This document shows positions 1 to 7,863 of a stretch of 64,000 nucleotides of DNA, one piece after another. Source of the stretch: JADKBO01 sp965230345 (GTDB lineage Bacteria; Bacteroidota; Bacteroidia; Chitinophagales; Saprospiraceae); NCBI GenBank assembly GCA_965230345.1, contig CBDDKR010000002.1, forward strand, positions 2,604,001 through 2,668,000, written 5' to 3'. Both the position numbers and the translations under genes were made by a program. Every line of letters begins with the position of its first letter. The stretch's first letter is position 1. Below the pieces are notes generated by a model. It made no database searches. It saw only the letters and a program-made list of their open reading frames with translations, and was not told where the DNA came from.

Positions 1-2
1 CA

Positions 3-1352
3 ACAATTCCTCAGTTTTTAGAAACCAGATACGATAAGGTTACTAAAACCATTGCATCTGCATTGTTTTTATTGGGTTACGTTGTAGTGTTACTGCCCAT
101 TGTATTGTATTCTGGAGCAATCGCCTTAATGACGATCTTTGATGTAGCCGAGGTGTTTAATATTTCAGAATCTCAAGCTTTATGGGTCAGTGTATGGAGT
201 ATTGGAATCATTGGATCTGTCTATGCTATCTACGGAGGATTAAGGGCAGTAGCCATTTCGGATACCTTAAACGCTGTCGGATTATTAATTGGTGGGATGA
301 TCCTTACTTATCTGGGATTGTCATTTATAGGTGACGGATCTGTAACTCGTGGACTGTCCAATTTGTATCAATTTGCACCTGAACGATTTAATGCACTTGG
401 AGGCTCGACAGCATCGGTTCCGTTTTCGACATTATTTACAGGTATGATGTTGGTTCAATTGTTTTACTGGGGCACAAATCAAGCCATTATTCAAAGAGCT
501 TTGGCTGCTAAAAATCTAGCGGAAGGGCAGAAGGGGTTATTAATTGCGGCAGGGTTTAAAATACTTGGACCACTAATATTAGTGATACCTGGTATGATCG
601 CTTATTTTATTTTTCGCGATGAATTAACTATTCCAGATCAGGCATACCCTTTATTGGTGAAAAAAGTTTTACCTGTGGGAATGATTGGTTTTTTTGCAGC
701 TGTACTTTTTGGTGCGATTCTGAGTTCATTTAATTCTGCGTTGAACAGTTCAGTAACATTGTTTGGCTTGGATATTTATAAAGCACATATCAATCCGAAT
801 GCTGAGGATAAAAAAGTAGTTAAAACAGGAAAGCAGTTTGGACTTATTTTGGCCTTTTTTGCGATGCTTATTGCACCTTTGATTGCTCATGCTCCTGATG
901 GGTTATTTGGGTATCTTCAAGAGGTTAACGGGTGTTATAGTATACCAATTTTGACCGTTATTGTTGTAGGATATGCAACCAAATATGTTCCTGCTATAGC
1001 TGCAAAAATTGCCATTTTATCTGGTTCTATTTTGTACAGTATTAGTCAATTCATATTGAAGCCATATTTTGTTGATCGTGCAGTATCAAGAGCAAAGTTG
1101 GAGGGAATTACAAATGAATTGTTGTTGGAAGATGTTGAAAAATTAGCTTATCCACATTTCTTACATGTAATGGCCATTCTGTTTGCAATTAATGTTGTTT
1201 TAATGTTAGTCATTGGTAAGATTTATCCCAGGACAAGTGCCTTTGAATTGCCCAATAATGAAAAAATAGATTTACAGCCTTATTCATGGGTAAAATGGGT
1301 TGGTGTATTGATATTTGTTATCGTACTATCGATTTATTTTTCATTGTCTTGA
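3..1352 (+). CDS. Sodium/solute symporter (SSS/SLC5 family), N-terminus outside window
   Basis: Inner-membrane secondary transporter that couples solute uptake to sodium. The reading frame is open from the first bases of the window (it reads TIPQFLETRYD, a conserved SSS segment), so the gene starts upstream; the first possible internal start, a TTG at 63, is not the real one. About ten hydrophobic segments follow. The segment SSFNSALNSSVTLFGLDIY around position 730-780 is the conserved helix that carries the sodium-site serines in the SGLT-like subgroup. The substrate cannot be told from sequence alone; sugars are common for this subgroup. It ends convergently with the minus-strand gene that stops at 1369. 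Confidence 0.9.
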   Translation, partial: TIPQFLETRYDKVTKTIASALFLLGYVVVLLPIVLYSGAIALMTIFDVAEVFNISESQALWVSVWSIGIIGSVYAIYGGLRAVAISDTLNAVGLLIGGMILTYLGLSFIGDGSVTRGLSNLYQFAPERFNALGGSTASVPFSTLFTGMMLVQLFYWGTNQAIIQRALAAKNLAEGQKGLLIAAGFKILGPLILVIPGMIAYFIFRDELTIPDQAYPLLVKKVLPVGMIGFFAAVLFGAILSSFNSALNSSVTLFGLDIYKAHINPNAEDKKVVKTGKQFGLILAFFAMLIAPLIAHAPDGLFGYLQEVNGCYSIPILTVIVVGYATKYVPAIAAKIAILSGSILYSISQFILKPYFVDRAVSRAKLEGITNELLLEDVEKLAYPHFLHVMAILFAINVVLMLVIGKIYPRTSAFELPNNEKIDLQPYSWVKWVGVLIFVIVLSIYFSLS

Positions 1353-1368
1353 TGATATTGAGTCTGTA

Positions 1369-1917
1369 TTAGAAGGACCATCCATATTGTAATCCAAATG
1401 ATGGTAGAAATAGATAAGGATCAGGTTCATTGTGCTTATCCAATAAAATAATAGGAGTTAATGAAAGGCTCCAATATCTATTTTTGTTTTTGGAATATAT
1501 TCTGCGCTCAATCCTTGTAATCAAAAAATTGAACTTGGAGCAACATGAGTTTGAATACTCATCGTCATAGAAAAAAAGGTATGTATAACCTATTCCGAAT
1601 AGTAAGGATTTTCTATTTCTTATAATTTCCATCTTGGATTCAATATTGTAGCCAATTGACTTGTTTGATACGATGGACAAAGAAAATGGTTTGTAATGAA
1701 AACCAGCAGAAAGTTTGAATGCAAGGGATTTTCGTCTCCATACGGATCTTTCATAATGTAATGAATAAAAGATTAAACTGGACCCTAAGAATTCAAGGTG
1801 CATACCATTATTATTGAACGTATCTATTTTGGACTGACTGCGAAGAGTTGCTGTAAGACTTGTTGCTATTATTAATACAAAAATTTTGAAATTGGTCAGC
1901 ATATGGATGTTATACAT
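1369..1917 (-). CDS. Hypothetical exported protein
   Basis: A 182-residue protein I do not recognise. It has an N-terminal hydrophobic stretch like a signal peptide (FKIFVLIIATSLTATLRSQS). ATG codons lie at 1917 and 1902; the second gives a more normal signal peptide (MLTNFKIF). The rest is rich in aromatic residues alternating with charged ones and ends in a Trp-Ser-Phe, which suggests a small outer-membrane beta-barrel or periplasmic beta protein (inference). It lies 40 bp downstream of another beta-barrel-like gene on the same strand and is probably the last gene of the operon that begins at 7014. Confidence 0.6.
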   Translation of the reverse strand: MYNIHMLTNFKIFVLIIATSLTATLRSQSKIDTFNNNGMHLEFLGSSLIFYSLHYERSVWRRKSLAFKLSAGFHYKPFSLSIVSNKSIGYNIESKMEIIRNRKSLLFGIGYTYLFFYDDEYSNSCCSKFNFLITRIERRIYSKNKNRYWSLSLTPIILLDKHNEPDPYLFLPSFGLQYGWSF

Positions 1918-1957
1918 AATAAAGTGACTATAGTCTGAGCTTGTGAGTTATGTCGTA

Positions 1958-2662
1958 TTATTTGATCAGTTGATATGAAATGCCAAGACCTAAGTAATGT
2001 CTGAATGATTTGATATGCCCTTGGATGTTTTTGAATTCTTCAGTAATTCCTAAGAAGACTTGGTAGTGTGGTATGAGTTTTATTTTATCGTAAATTTTAA
2101 ATGGATACCTTATTCTGCCTGAAAGGCCAAAGTTAAAGGTACGATTGAATTCCGGATTTTTGGTATCGACCATATCTTCCCATTCAATAGGTGGATTGCC
2201 CATGATAAATCCGCTAAGATTTAAGCTGTTTTTATTGAATAGATATAAGGAGGTAGAAATACCAAAATCAAAATCAAACATGCGTTTGAAACGTAAAACA
2301 TATACATCTAAGGAAAGTACTGTTTTATTAATGCTGCCTGTCATAGCGGTACGTCCTCCTAGACCACCGTCAGCCACATCTATTCGACCGCTATACGTGG
2401 AGTATGCCAATTGAAAAATCGGATAGCGTAATTGTCCAAAATCATATCCGATACCTATATAGTGTCCAAATTGACTTGAAAAGGATTTTTTATATTGATA
2501 ATCATAAGCATCAAAAAACTTGTTGTATGAAACTCCAGTATTAACTTCAATTCTCTGTGCGAGAGATGAACTACTCTGAAACAAAAATGTAAGTAATAGG
2601 ATTACATAGAAACTTCTGTTAGAGCACAAGTTTCTTTGTTGCTGGTAGAATAATTTTTTCAT
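1958..2662 (-). CDS. Probable outer-membrane beta-barrel protein
   Basis: A 234-residue protein with an N-terminal signal peptide (hydrophobic FYVILLLTFLFQSSSSLAQ, cleavage probably after SLAQ). The mature part is a run of short amphipathic strands with alternating aromatic residues (for example YIGIGYDFGQLRYP and HYLGLGISYQL at the end), typical of small Bacteroidota outer-membrane barrels. No enzyme motif is visible. It is 21 bp downstream of the TRAP-type binding protein on the same strand, so it is probably co-transcribed. Function unknown. Confidence 0.6.
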   Translation of the reverse strand: MKKLFYQQQRNLCSNRSFYVILLLTFLFQSSSSLAQRIEVNTGVSYNKFFDAYDYQYKKSFSSQFGHYIGIGYDFGQLRYPIFQLAYSTYSGRIDVADGGLGGRTAMTGSINKTVLSLDVYVLRFKRMFDFDFGISTSLYLFNKNSLNLSGFIMGNPPIEWEDMVDTKNPEFNRTFNFGLSGRIRYPFKIYDKIKLIPHYQVFLGITEEFKNIQGHIKSFRHYLGLGISYQLIK

Positions 2663-2683
2663 ACGTAGGAAGGATTAATGCGA

Positions 2684-3799
2684 TTATAAATTATTGTGAT
2701 AGAGCCTTTCGGAATAGGACGCCCATTGGCTTATTTGACCTTTAAACGATTTAAACGAATTATATACTTTCTTAGAGAAATCATCGGATGCCGCAATGTC
2801 TTGAAGCACTTGATCTGTAATCTTTCTAAGACCATCTAAGACATCTTTAGAAAAGGTTTTTACAGTTACCCCTTCTGCTATTAGTTTTTGGAGATATTCA
2901 TTGTTTTTGGCTTCAAATTCTGATATAGAGTAAAGGTTGAATCTTGCGGATGCAGTTTCTAATATGGCTTGAAGATGTTGAGGTAAGTTGTTGAAGGCTC
3001 TTTTATTGATCATAAATTCTAAAGTAGAGCCTGTTTCATGCCAACCTGGAGCATAATAATATTTAGCTATTTGATGGAATCCCATGATGTAATCATGGTA
3101 AGGTCCGATCCATTCAGTTGCATCAATTACACCTCGTTCGAGATTGGTATAAATTTCAGAACCCGCACTTAATACTGGGGTTCCACCCGCCTTCTCAAGA
3201 ACCTTGGCTCCTATGCCAGGAATTCTCATTTTTAAACCCTTGAAATCATCAATGGTGTTAATCTCTTTATTAAACCATCCAGCCATCTGAACACCAGTAT
3301 TGCCTGCTGGTAAAGGTTTTAGGCCGAATCGATCATAAAGTTCTTCCCATAGTTTTAACCCCTCGCCAAAATACAACCAAGCATTCATCTGTTGAGCATT
3401 CATGCCGAAAGGAACTGTAGTGAAGAATGCCGATGCTGGATGCCTGCCAGACCAATAGTAACTGGCACCATTTGCCATCTCTACGGCACCACCAGATACG
3501 GCATCAAAGCATTGTAATGCAGGAATTAATTCGCCCCCGCCGTACACTTTAATTTCAAGTTGTCCAGCTGACATCTCATAGACCCATTCTGCAAAAGTAG
3601 AACAGCCTTCCCCCAAAACAGGAAAATTTGGAGGCCAAGTTGTAGCCATCTTCCATTTGAATTTTTTAGAAGTATTGACATTAAATGATTCAACCTTGTC
3701 TCCTTCAATATGAGGTTTACAACTGTGGGCTGTAAGTAATCCAGAAGCTAGAATTGCTCCTTTTTTAAGAAACGACTTCCGGTTAATCTTCTTGGTCAT
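2684..3799 (-). CDS. TRAP transporter substrate-binding protein (DctP/TakP-like)
   Basis: Periplasmic solute receptor of a tripartite ATP-independent transporter. The segments WKMATTWPPNFPVLGEG, GGAVEMANGASYYW, MRIPGIGAKVLEKAGGTP and ATEWIGPYHDYIMGFHQ match the TakP-type subgroup that binds 2-oxo acids and related organic acids; the Arg in LKMRIPG is the usual carboxylate-binding position (family knowledge). The N-terminus has a Tat-like NRKSFLKKG motif before a hydrophobic stretch and a Cys at about residue 27, so it may be Tat-exported and possibly lipidated. Length, 371 residues, is normal. The membrane subunits DctQ and DctM are absent on both sides: pssA lies 6 bp upstream and an outer-membrane gene follows. 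Confidence 0.88.
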   Translation of the reverse strand: MTKKINRKSFLKKGAILASGLLTAHSCKPHIEGDKVESFNVNTSKKFKWKMATTWPPNFPVLGEGCSTFAEWVYEMSAGQLEIKVYGGGELIPALQCFDAVSGGAVEMANGASYYWSGRHPASAFFTTVPFGMNAQQMNAWLYFGEGLKLWEELYDRFGLKPLPAGNTGVQMAGWFNKEINTIDDFKGLKMRIPGIGAKVLEKAGGTPVLSAGSEIYTNLERGVIDATEWIGPYHDYIMGFHQIAKYYYAPGWHETGSTLEFMINKRAFNNLPQHLQAILETASARFNLYSISEFEAKNNEYLQKLIAEGVTVKTFSKDVLDGLRKITDQVLQDIAASDDFSKKVYNSFKSFKGQISQWASYSERLYHNNL

Positions 3800-3805
3800 C
3801 CTAGT

Positions 3806-4507
3806 CTACAATTTTTTTCTACTAGACTGTAAGATAGACAAAAAGATAAACATGATAACTGTCAATGGAATAGCCAATTTGTTATCGATAAGCAAGAGTA
3901 GAATAAAAACAGCCAACAAGACAATTTGATATCTGTTTTTAATAAATGGTTTCTCCAAGCCTTTTAATGAAAACATTCTTAAAGAGGAAATCATCAATAA
4001 ACTGAATACAACAGGCACAATAAAATATACTGCTGGAATAGCTATTAGGTTTGAAATAAGATCATTTTCATAATGAACGGCAAGGAACAACCCAATCAAA
4101 AAGAAAGCATTTGCTGGAGTTGGTAATCCTTGGAAATAGTCATAACTGGGCAAAAGATTGAACTTTGCCAATCTCAACCCACTAGCTACAACAATGATTG
4201 CTGAAGGAATTGCATACCAAAGTTCTGGCCCCGGAGCCATTAAATAATAAGCATATGCTGGCGCTACACCAAAGCTTACTAAATCGGCCAAAGAATCTAA
4301 CTCCTTACCAAGATCGGATGATGCATTTAGTTTACGAGCCAAATATCCATCTAAGACATCGAAGAGCATGCTGAAAAGCAATAATACAGAACAGTGGTAA
4401 AAATTAACATTATCCGAGCCTACTTCATTAAGTACGATAATGGCCACAAAACCAAAAGCAAGATTTAAAGAAGTGAAGAAGCTTGGTATATACTTGACAA
4501 TATTCAA
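3806..4507 (-). CDS. pssA: CDP-diacylglycerol-serine O-phosphatidyltransferase
   Basis: Integral inner-membrane enzyme that makes phosphatidylserine from CDP-diacylglycerol and serine, the precursor of phosphatidylethanolamine. The CDP-alcohol phosphotransferase signature is complete: Asp53-Gly54, Ala57-Arg58, Gly67, Asp71 and Asp75 in DGYLARKLNASSDLGKEL and the following DSLAD. About six to eight hydrophobic helices follow. The 233-residue length fits the Bacteroidota/Bacillus-type PssA. The start lies 14 bp after the rhomboid gene stop, in a tightly packed operon; no phosphatidylserine decarboxylase gene is seen in this window. Confidence 0.93.
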   Translation of the reverse strand: MNIVKYIPSFFTSLNLAFGFVAIIVLNEVGSDNVNFYHCSVLLLFSMLFDVLDGYLARKLNASSDLGKELDSLADLVSFGVAPAYAYYLMAPGPELWYAIPSAIIVVASGLRLAKFNLLPSYDYFQGLPTPANAFFLIGLFLAVHYENDLISNLIAIPAVYFIVPVVFSLLMISSLRMFSLKGLEKPFIKNRYQIVLLAVFILLLLIDNKLAIPLTVIMFIFLSILQSSRKKL

Positions 4508-4521
4508 AGTGCCTGATTATT

Positions 4522-5142
4522 TTATTGCAAGATAGATGTTAGTTCATTAATAAAATGAAAAAACAACTCTTTTTTCATGAATAACGTAAATAAAAAACCT
4601 CCCACAGCACCATAAAAGTGGGCATCGTGATCAATAAAGTCAGCCTGCTTTTTACTAGCCCAACTTGAATACCAAAGGTATAGCACACCAAAAATGATAG
4701 CCGGTATTGGAATGAAAAAATAGAGTTGAAGCATGCTCCATGGATTGAATACGATGTAAGAGAATACTATGGCCGAAGTGGCGCCTGATGCCCCAATACT
4801 GCTGTACATGGGGTTGTTTTGATGCTTGACTAGATTGGGCAAGTTGGCCAAAACAATCATGAAGAGGTAGAACGAAACGAAGAGTATTTTTCCAGGAATA
4901 TCGCCATGAATTATGGAAAACTGTTTTTCTATGTATTCCCCAAAAACATAGAGGACAAACATATTGACAAAAAGATGAAAAAGATCTCCATGCAAGAATC
5001 CTGACGTGAGCAATCGGTAATATTGTTTTTGTCTAACTTCCAAATATGGAGCATTTGAAAAGGATCGTATGACTTGAGGTTGATTGAATCCCCAAGCCGA
5101 TATCAATACAGTTACCAATATAATGATGACAGTAATACTCAT
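4522..5142 (-). CDS. Rhomboid family intramembrane serine protease
   Basis: Multi-pass membrane protease of 206 residues that cuts substrates within or near the bilayer. Catalytic Ser119 sits in GASG (116-120) and the partner His174 in DAHFYGAVGG; the His56/Asn60 pair in FHLFVN is the oxyanion-region motif of rhomboids. Six hydrophobic segments are visible. The ATG at 5142 overlaps the rlmH stop by 4 bp, so translation is probably coupled. Substrate unknown. Confidence 0.92.
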   Translation of the reverse strand: MSITVIIILVTVLISAWGFNQPQVIRSFSNAPYLEVRQKQYYRLLTSGFLHGDLFHLFVNMFVLYVFGEYIEKQFSIIHGDIPGKILFVSFYLFMIVLANLPNLVKHQNNPMYSSIGASGATSAIVFSYIVFNPWSMLQLYFFIPIPAIIFGVLYLWYSSWASKKQADFIDHDAHFYGAVGGFLFTLFMKKELFFHFINELTSILQ

Positions 5143-5606
5143 TCGTTATGGTATTTTTCGTTTCGTAAAATGGTGAAAGCACGATAAACCTGTTCGTAGA
5201 AAAACACGCGTATCATTTGATGTGAGAAAGTCATTTTTGATAGCGAGAGCATCAGATTAGAGCGTTGATACAATTCTTTGCTAAATCCAAAGGCTCCACC
5301 AATGATAAAAATAAGGCTTTTAGTTCCAACGTTTTGATGATGTTCGAAAAAGTTACTAAACTCTATGGATGTTTTTTGCTTTCCTTTTTCATCCAATAGA
5401 ACGACAAAGTCTGAAGGCTGAATCTGTTCTAAAAACGCTTGCCCTTCCTTGATTTTTAGATCTTCTTTTGTCGAAAACTTTTTTACATCCTTTATTTCAT
5501 GGGTAGAAATGGTGCAATAATGTTTTAATCTTTTAAGATAAATCTCTATGCCTTCTTTCAAATATTTTTCATTCGTTTTTCCAATCCACATTAATTTAAT
5601 TTTCAT
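5139..5606 (-). CDS. rlmH: 23S rRNA (pseudouridine1915-N3)-methyltransferase RlmH
   Basis: SPOUT-fold methyltransferase that uses S-adenosylmethionine to methylate pseudouridine 1915 in helix 69 of 23S rRNA in assembled ribosomes. The conserved glycine-rich SAM loop FIIGGAFGFS and the C-terminal signature LSLSKMTFSHQMIR followed by FFYEQVYRAF are present; 155 residues is the standard length. It starts 7 bp after the stop of the GH13-like gene and overlaps the rhomboid gene, placing it in the middle of a minus-strand operon. Confidence 0.96.
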   Translation of the reverse strand: MKIKLMWIGKTNEKYLKEGIEIYLKRLKHYCTISTHEIKDVKKFSTKEDLKIKEGQAFLEQIQPSDFVVLLDEKGKQKTSIEFSNFFEHHQNVGTKSLIFIIGGAFGFSKELYQRSNLMLSLSKMTFSHQMIRVFFYEQVYRAFTILRNEKYHNE

Positions 5607-5613
5607 GGAAGAA

Positions 5614-7014
5614 CTATTTATTTATGGTTTTAGCACTGAGGTTGAATTTCCATGGTGCTAGGATGTAAGTTTCCCCTTCGTTATAAGTAAAAGAGGTTTG
5701 GTCAAATAAATCTTTATCTCCTTCAAGAGTGGAAGAAAACGTTACCTTTTGATCTTGCCCGCTCAAATTCATGACAAGGGTAACTTCATTGCCTTCATAT
5801 TTCCTTTTAACCGCGATGACATTTGGATTGTTTGAAAAATACGCAGCATCTCCACCATAAGTGCCATTCCATAATGCAGGGTTCGCCTCAATAAATGGTA
5901 ATATGGTTTTGAAGAAATGAGTAGAGAACATTTCTCCAAACTCAAAAGGATCGTGTCTATTGATTGTATAAGTTCTGGCTATTGGAATCTCTTGCCCACC
6001 CTGAATCATCGTAATTCCAGGAAGTATCATACCTGCTACTAACGGAGTTAGGTGCTTTGCTCCAAATCTATGTTGTGTAGAACCTCGCCATGCATTGGAA
6101 TAGGTTGAACTGGTATGATGGATGAGCCTATTGTTCATAGAATCCGTCATGTTTAAGTAGTCTAGAGCTTGGGCTTTGTCTAGATATATTTGATCCAATT
6201 GATCTAAGGATTTTTCCGTTAAAATCAAATTAAATTTTGGGTTTATATTGTGAGATATATCATCGCAATGTGCAACAAATAGAGCTTCAGGATTGGTCTG
6301 ATTCAAAACATCCAAACAAAGGTTCCAAAAACTTGATGGTACTTGACAAGCTTGATTGAAGAAATATCCATCCAATTCAAAAGTTTTCATCCAATTCACA
6401 AGAATTTCAATCATTTCTTTGCCTAATTCAGGATTTTGGTAATTGAGCGAGTATACATCCTTCCATTCATCAGGATTACCATAGTCATGGTAACTAGGTG
6501 TGATAGGTTGACCTTGTGATTCCGAAAGATAATATTCTTTTTTCTCTTTAATCCAAGGATGATCTTGCCCCGAATAGGCAGGATGCCAGTCCAAGATAAT
6601 CTTCATTTTGTAAGCATGAATTTTATCGATAAGATTTTTTAAATCTTGATTGTTACCAATAGATGGATCAATGTTGTCAAAATTAGATATAGCATAGATG
6701 TTACCTATTTCTCCAATTCTACCTTTCCTACTGATTGGTAATATGGAATTTAATCTAATGATGTCAAAACCAAGATCTTTTATTCTAGGAATATGGTCTG
6801 AAAATGTATTGATATCACCAGCATTGGAGAAGTTTCTAATATTAACTTCATAAATAGCAGATTTCTCTGCCCACTTCGGTATGTTGTGAATTACCTCTTG
6901 CAAATTATCTGATGTTTCCGTCGTTTCGGGAAATTTGTTTTCCTTATTTGACTTGCAACTCAATATTGAACAAATAATAAGAACAAACAGAACGGTACGA
7001 ATTTTAATCTTCAT
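5614..7014 (-). CDS. GH13 alpha-amylase-like lipoprotein without catalytic residues
   Basis: A 466-residue lipoprotein (lipobox LSC, Cys20) with a full GH13 (beta/alpha)8 barrel and C-terminal beta domain. The fold is clear: IYEVNIRNFS near the start, ILDWHPAYSGQDHPWI (region I), LDGYFFNQACQVPSSFW (region II), ALFVAHCDD (region III), HHTSSTYSNAWRGS (region IV). Each catalytic position is changed: region I Asn-His became Ala146-Tyr147, the nucleophile Asp became Asn220 and its preceding Arg became Phe218, the acid/base Glu became His249, and Asn-His-Asp of region IV became Ser303-Thr304-Tyr305. Hydrolysis by the GH13 mechanism is therefore not expected; a glycan-binding or structural role is the inference. 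First gene of the operon with rlmH. Confidence 0.85.
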   Translation of the reverse strand: MKIKIRTVLFVLIICSILSCKSNKENKFPETTETSDNLQEVIHNIPKWAEKSAIYEVNIRNFSNAGDINTFSDHIPRIKDLGFDIIRLNSILPISRKGRIGEIGNIYAISNFDNIDPSIGNNQDLKNLIDKIHAYKMKIILDWHPAYSGQDHPWIKEKKEYYLSESQGQPITPSYHDYGNPDEWKDVYSLNYQNPELGKEMIEILVNWMKTFELDGYFFNQACQVPSSFWNLCLDVLNQTNPEALFVAHCDDISHNINPKFNLILTEKSLDQLDQIYLDKAQALDYLNMTDSMNNRLIHHTSSTYSNAWRGSTQHRFGAKHLTPLVAGMILPGITMIQGGQEIPIARTYTINRHDPFEFGEMFSTHFFKTILPFIEANPALWNGTYGGDAAYFSNNPNVIAVKRKYEGNEVTLVMNLSGQDQKVTFSSTLEGDKDLFDQTSFTYNEGETYILAPWKFNLSAKTINK

Positions 7015-7038
7015 TTTGGATATTGCTTAAATTGTATG

Positions 7039-7068
7039 CAAAAATAAGGTTTGCCTTGATAAATCAAT
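7039..7068 (-). promoter_or_regulatory. Bacteroidota-type promoter for the 7014-1369 operon
   Basis: On the minus strand a -7 element TATTTTTG (7046-7039) lies 18 bp from a TTG-containing -33 element (CAA at 7065-7067 on the plus strand). Transcription would start near 7032, about 18 nt before the ATG at 7014. Confidence 0.5.
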
Positions 7069-7221
7069 TATTCTTAATCAAAAGTCGATCTTGTTGTCGT
7101 TTAGTTAATTCTTTTCAATAAGAAAATTAAATGGAAGCTGTCGAAGATAGATTTATAATTGGATCAATGATTGAAAAAGTAAAGTATTATTTTATTAGTT
7201 TCGTCTTAGTAAATCACTTCA

Positions 7222-7788
7222 ATGAAAAAGCAAAAGGCTAATATTCTTAATAGCGCCTCAAGGTTGTTTAGACTTAAAGGATTTAAAACTACGACATTGC
7301 AAGAAATTGCAAAAGAGCTCAATATGGAAGCTCCGAGCTTGTATAACCATATTCGATCAAAACAAGACATTTTGAGAGAGTTGCTGCTGACGGTTGCTCA
7401 GGAGTTTATAAAGGGTATTGAACAAATTGTACAGTCAAAATCTTCTTCGATAGAAAAGTTAAAAGAGGTTATAGCTCTGCATATTGAGTTGTCATATTGT
7501 TATACCGATACAATGTCATTGATGTTACATGAGTACATTCACCTAAGGCAGGAAGATGTAGAAGAATTTGTTCATTTAAGATCACAATATGAAGCTCATT
7601 TTAAGCATATATTACAACAATGTATTGGTGATCATATGCTGAAAGCTGCTGATATTGAGTTGATGACTTTTACATTATTATCAACATTGAGATCGGTATA
7701 TGCTTGGATAGCCAAGTACAAAGAGTACGACAAGAAAGAGTTAGAAGATCACCTAATTAAGTATTTACTTGAAGGATTGTTGGAGTAA
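7222..7788 (+). CDS. TetR/AcrR family transcriptional regulator
   Basis: A 188-residue regulator with an N-terminal helix-turn-helix (about residues 5-50): ILNSASRLFRLKGFKTTTLQEIAKELNMEAPSLYNHIRSKQDIL is the classic TetR DNA-binding pattern. The C-terminal ligand domain is helical and rich in His and Glu, and resembles the regulators of fatty-acid or phenylacetate metabolism in general layout (weak inference). It is divergent from the 7014 operon with about 200 bp between, and upstream of a membrane glycosyltransferase-like gene; its target is not evident. Confidence 0.88.
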   Translation: MKKQKANILNSASRLFRLKGFKTTTLQEIAKELNMEAPSLYNHIRSKQDILRELLLTVAQEFIKGIEQIVQSKSSSIEKLKEVIALHIELSYCYTDTMSLMLHEYIHLRQEDVEEFVHLRSQYEAHFKHILQQCIGDHMLKAADIELMTFTLLSTLRSVYAWIAKYKEYDKKELEDHLIKYLLEGLLE

Positions 7789-7863
7789 GGTAATTACTTT
7801 ATTTGCTAACAATGCTTATATTTATTGTCATTCTAGATCTATTTTACTTTGATCAATAATTGG

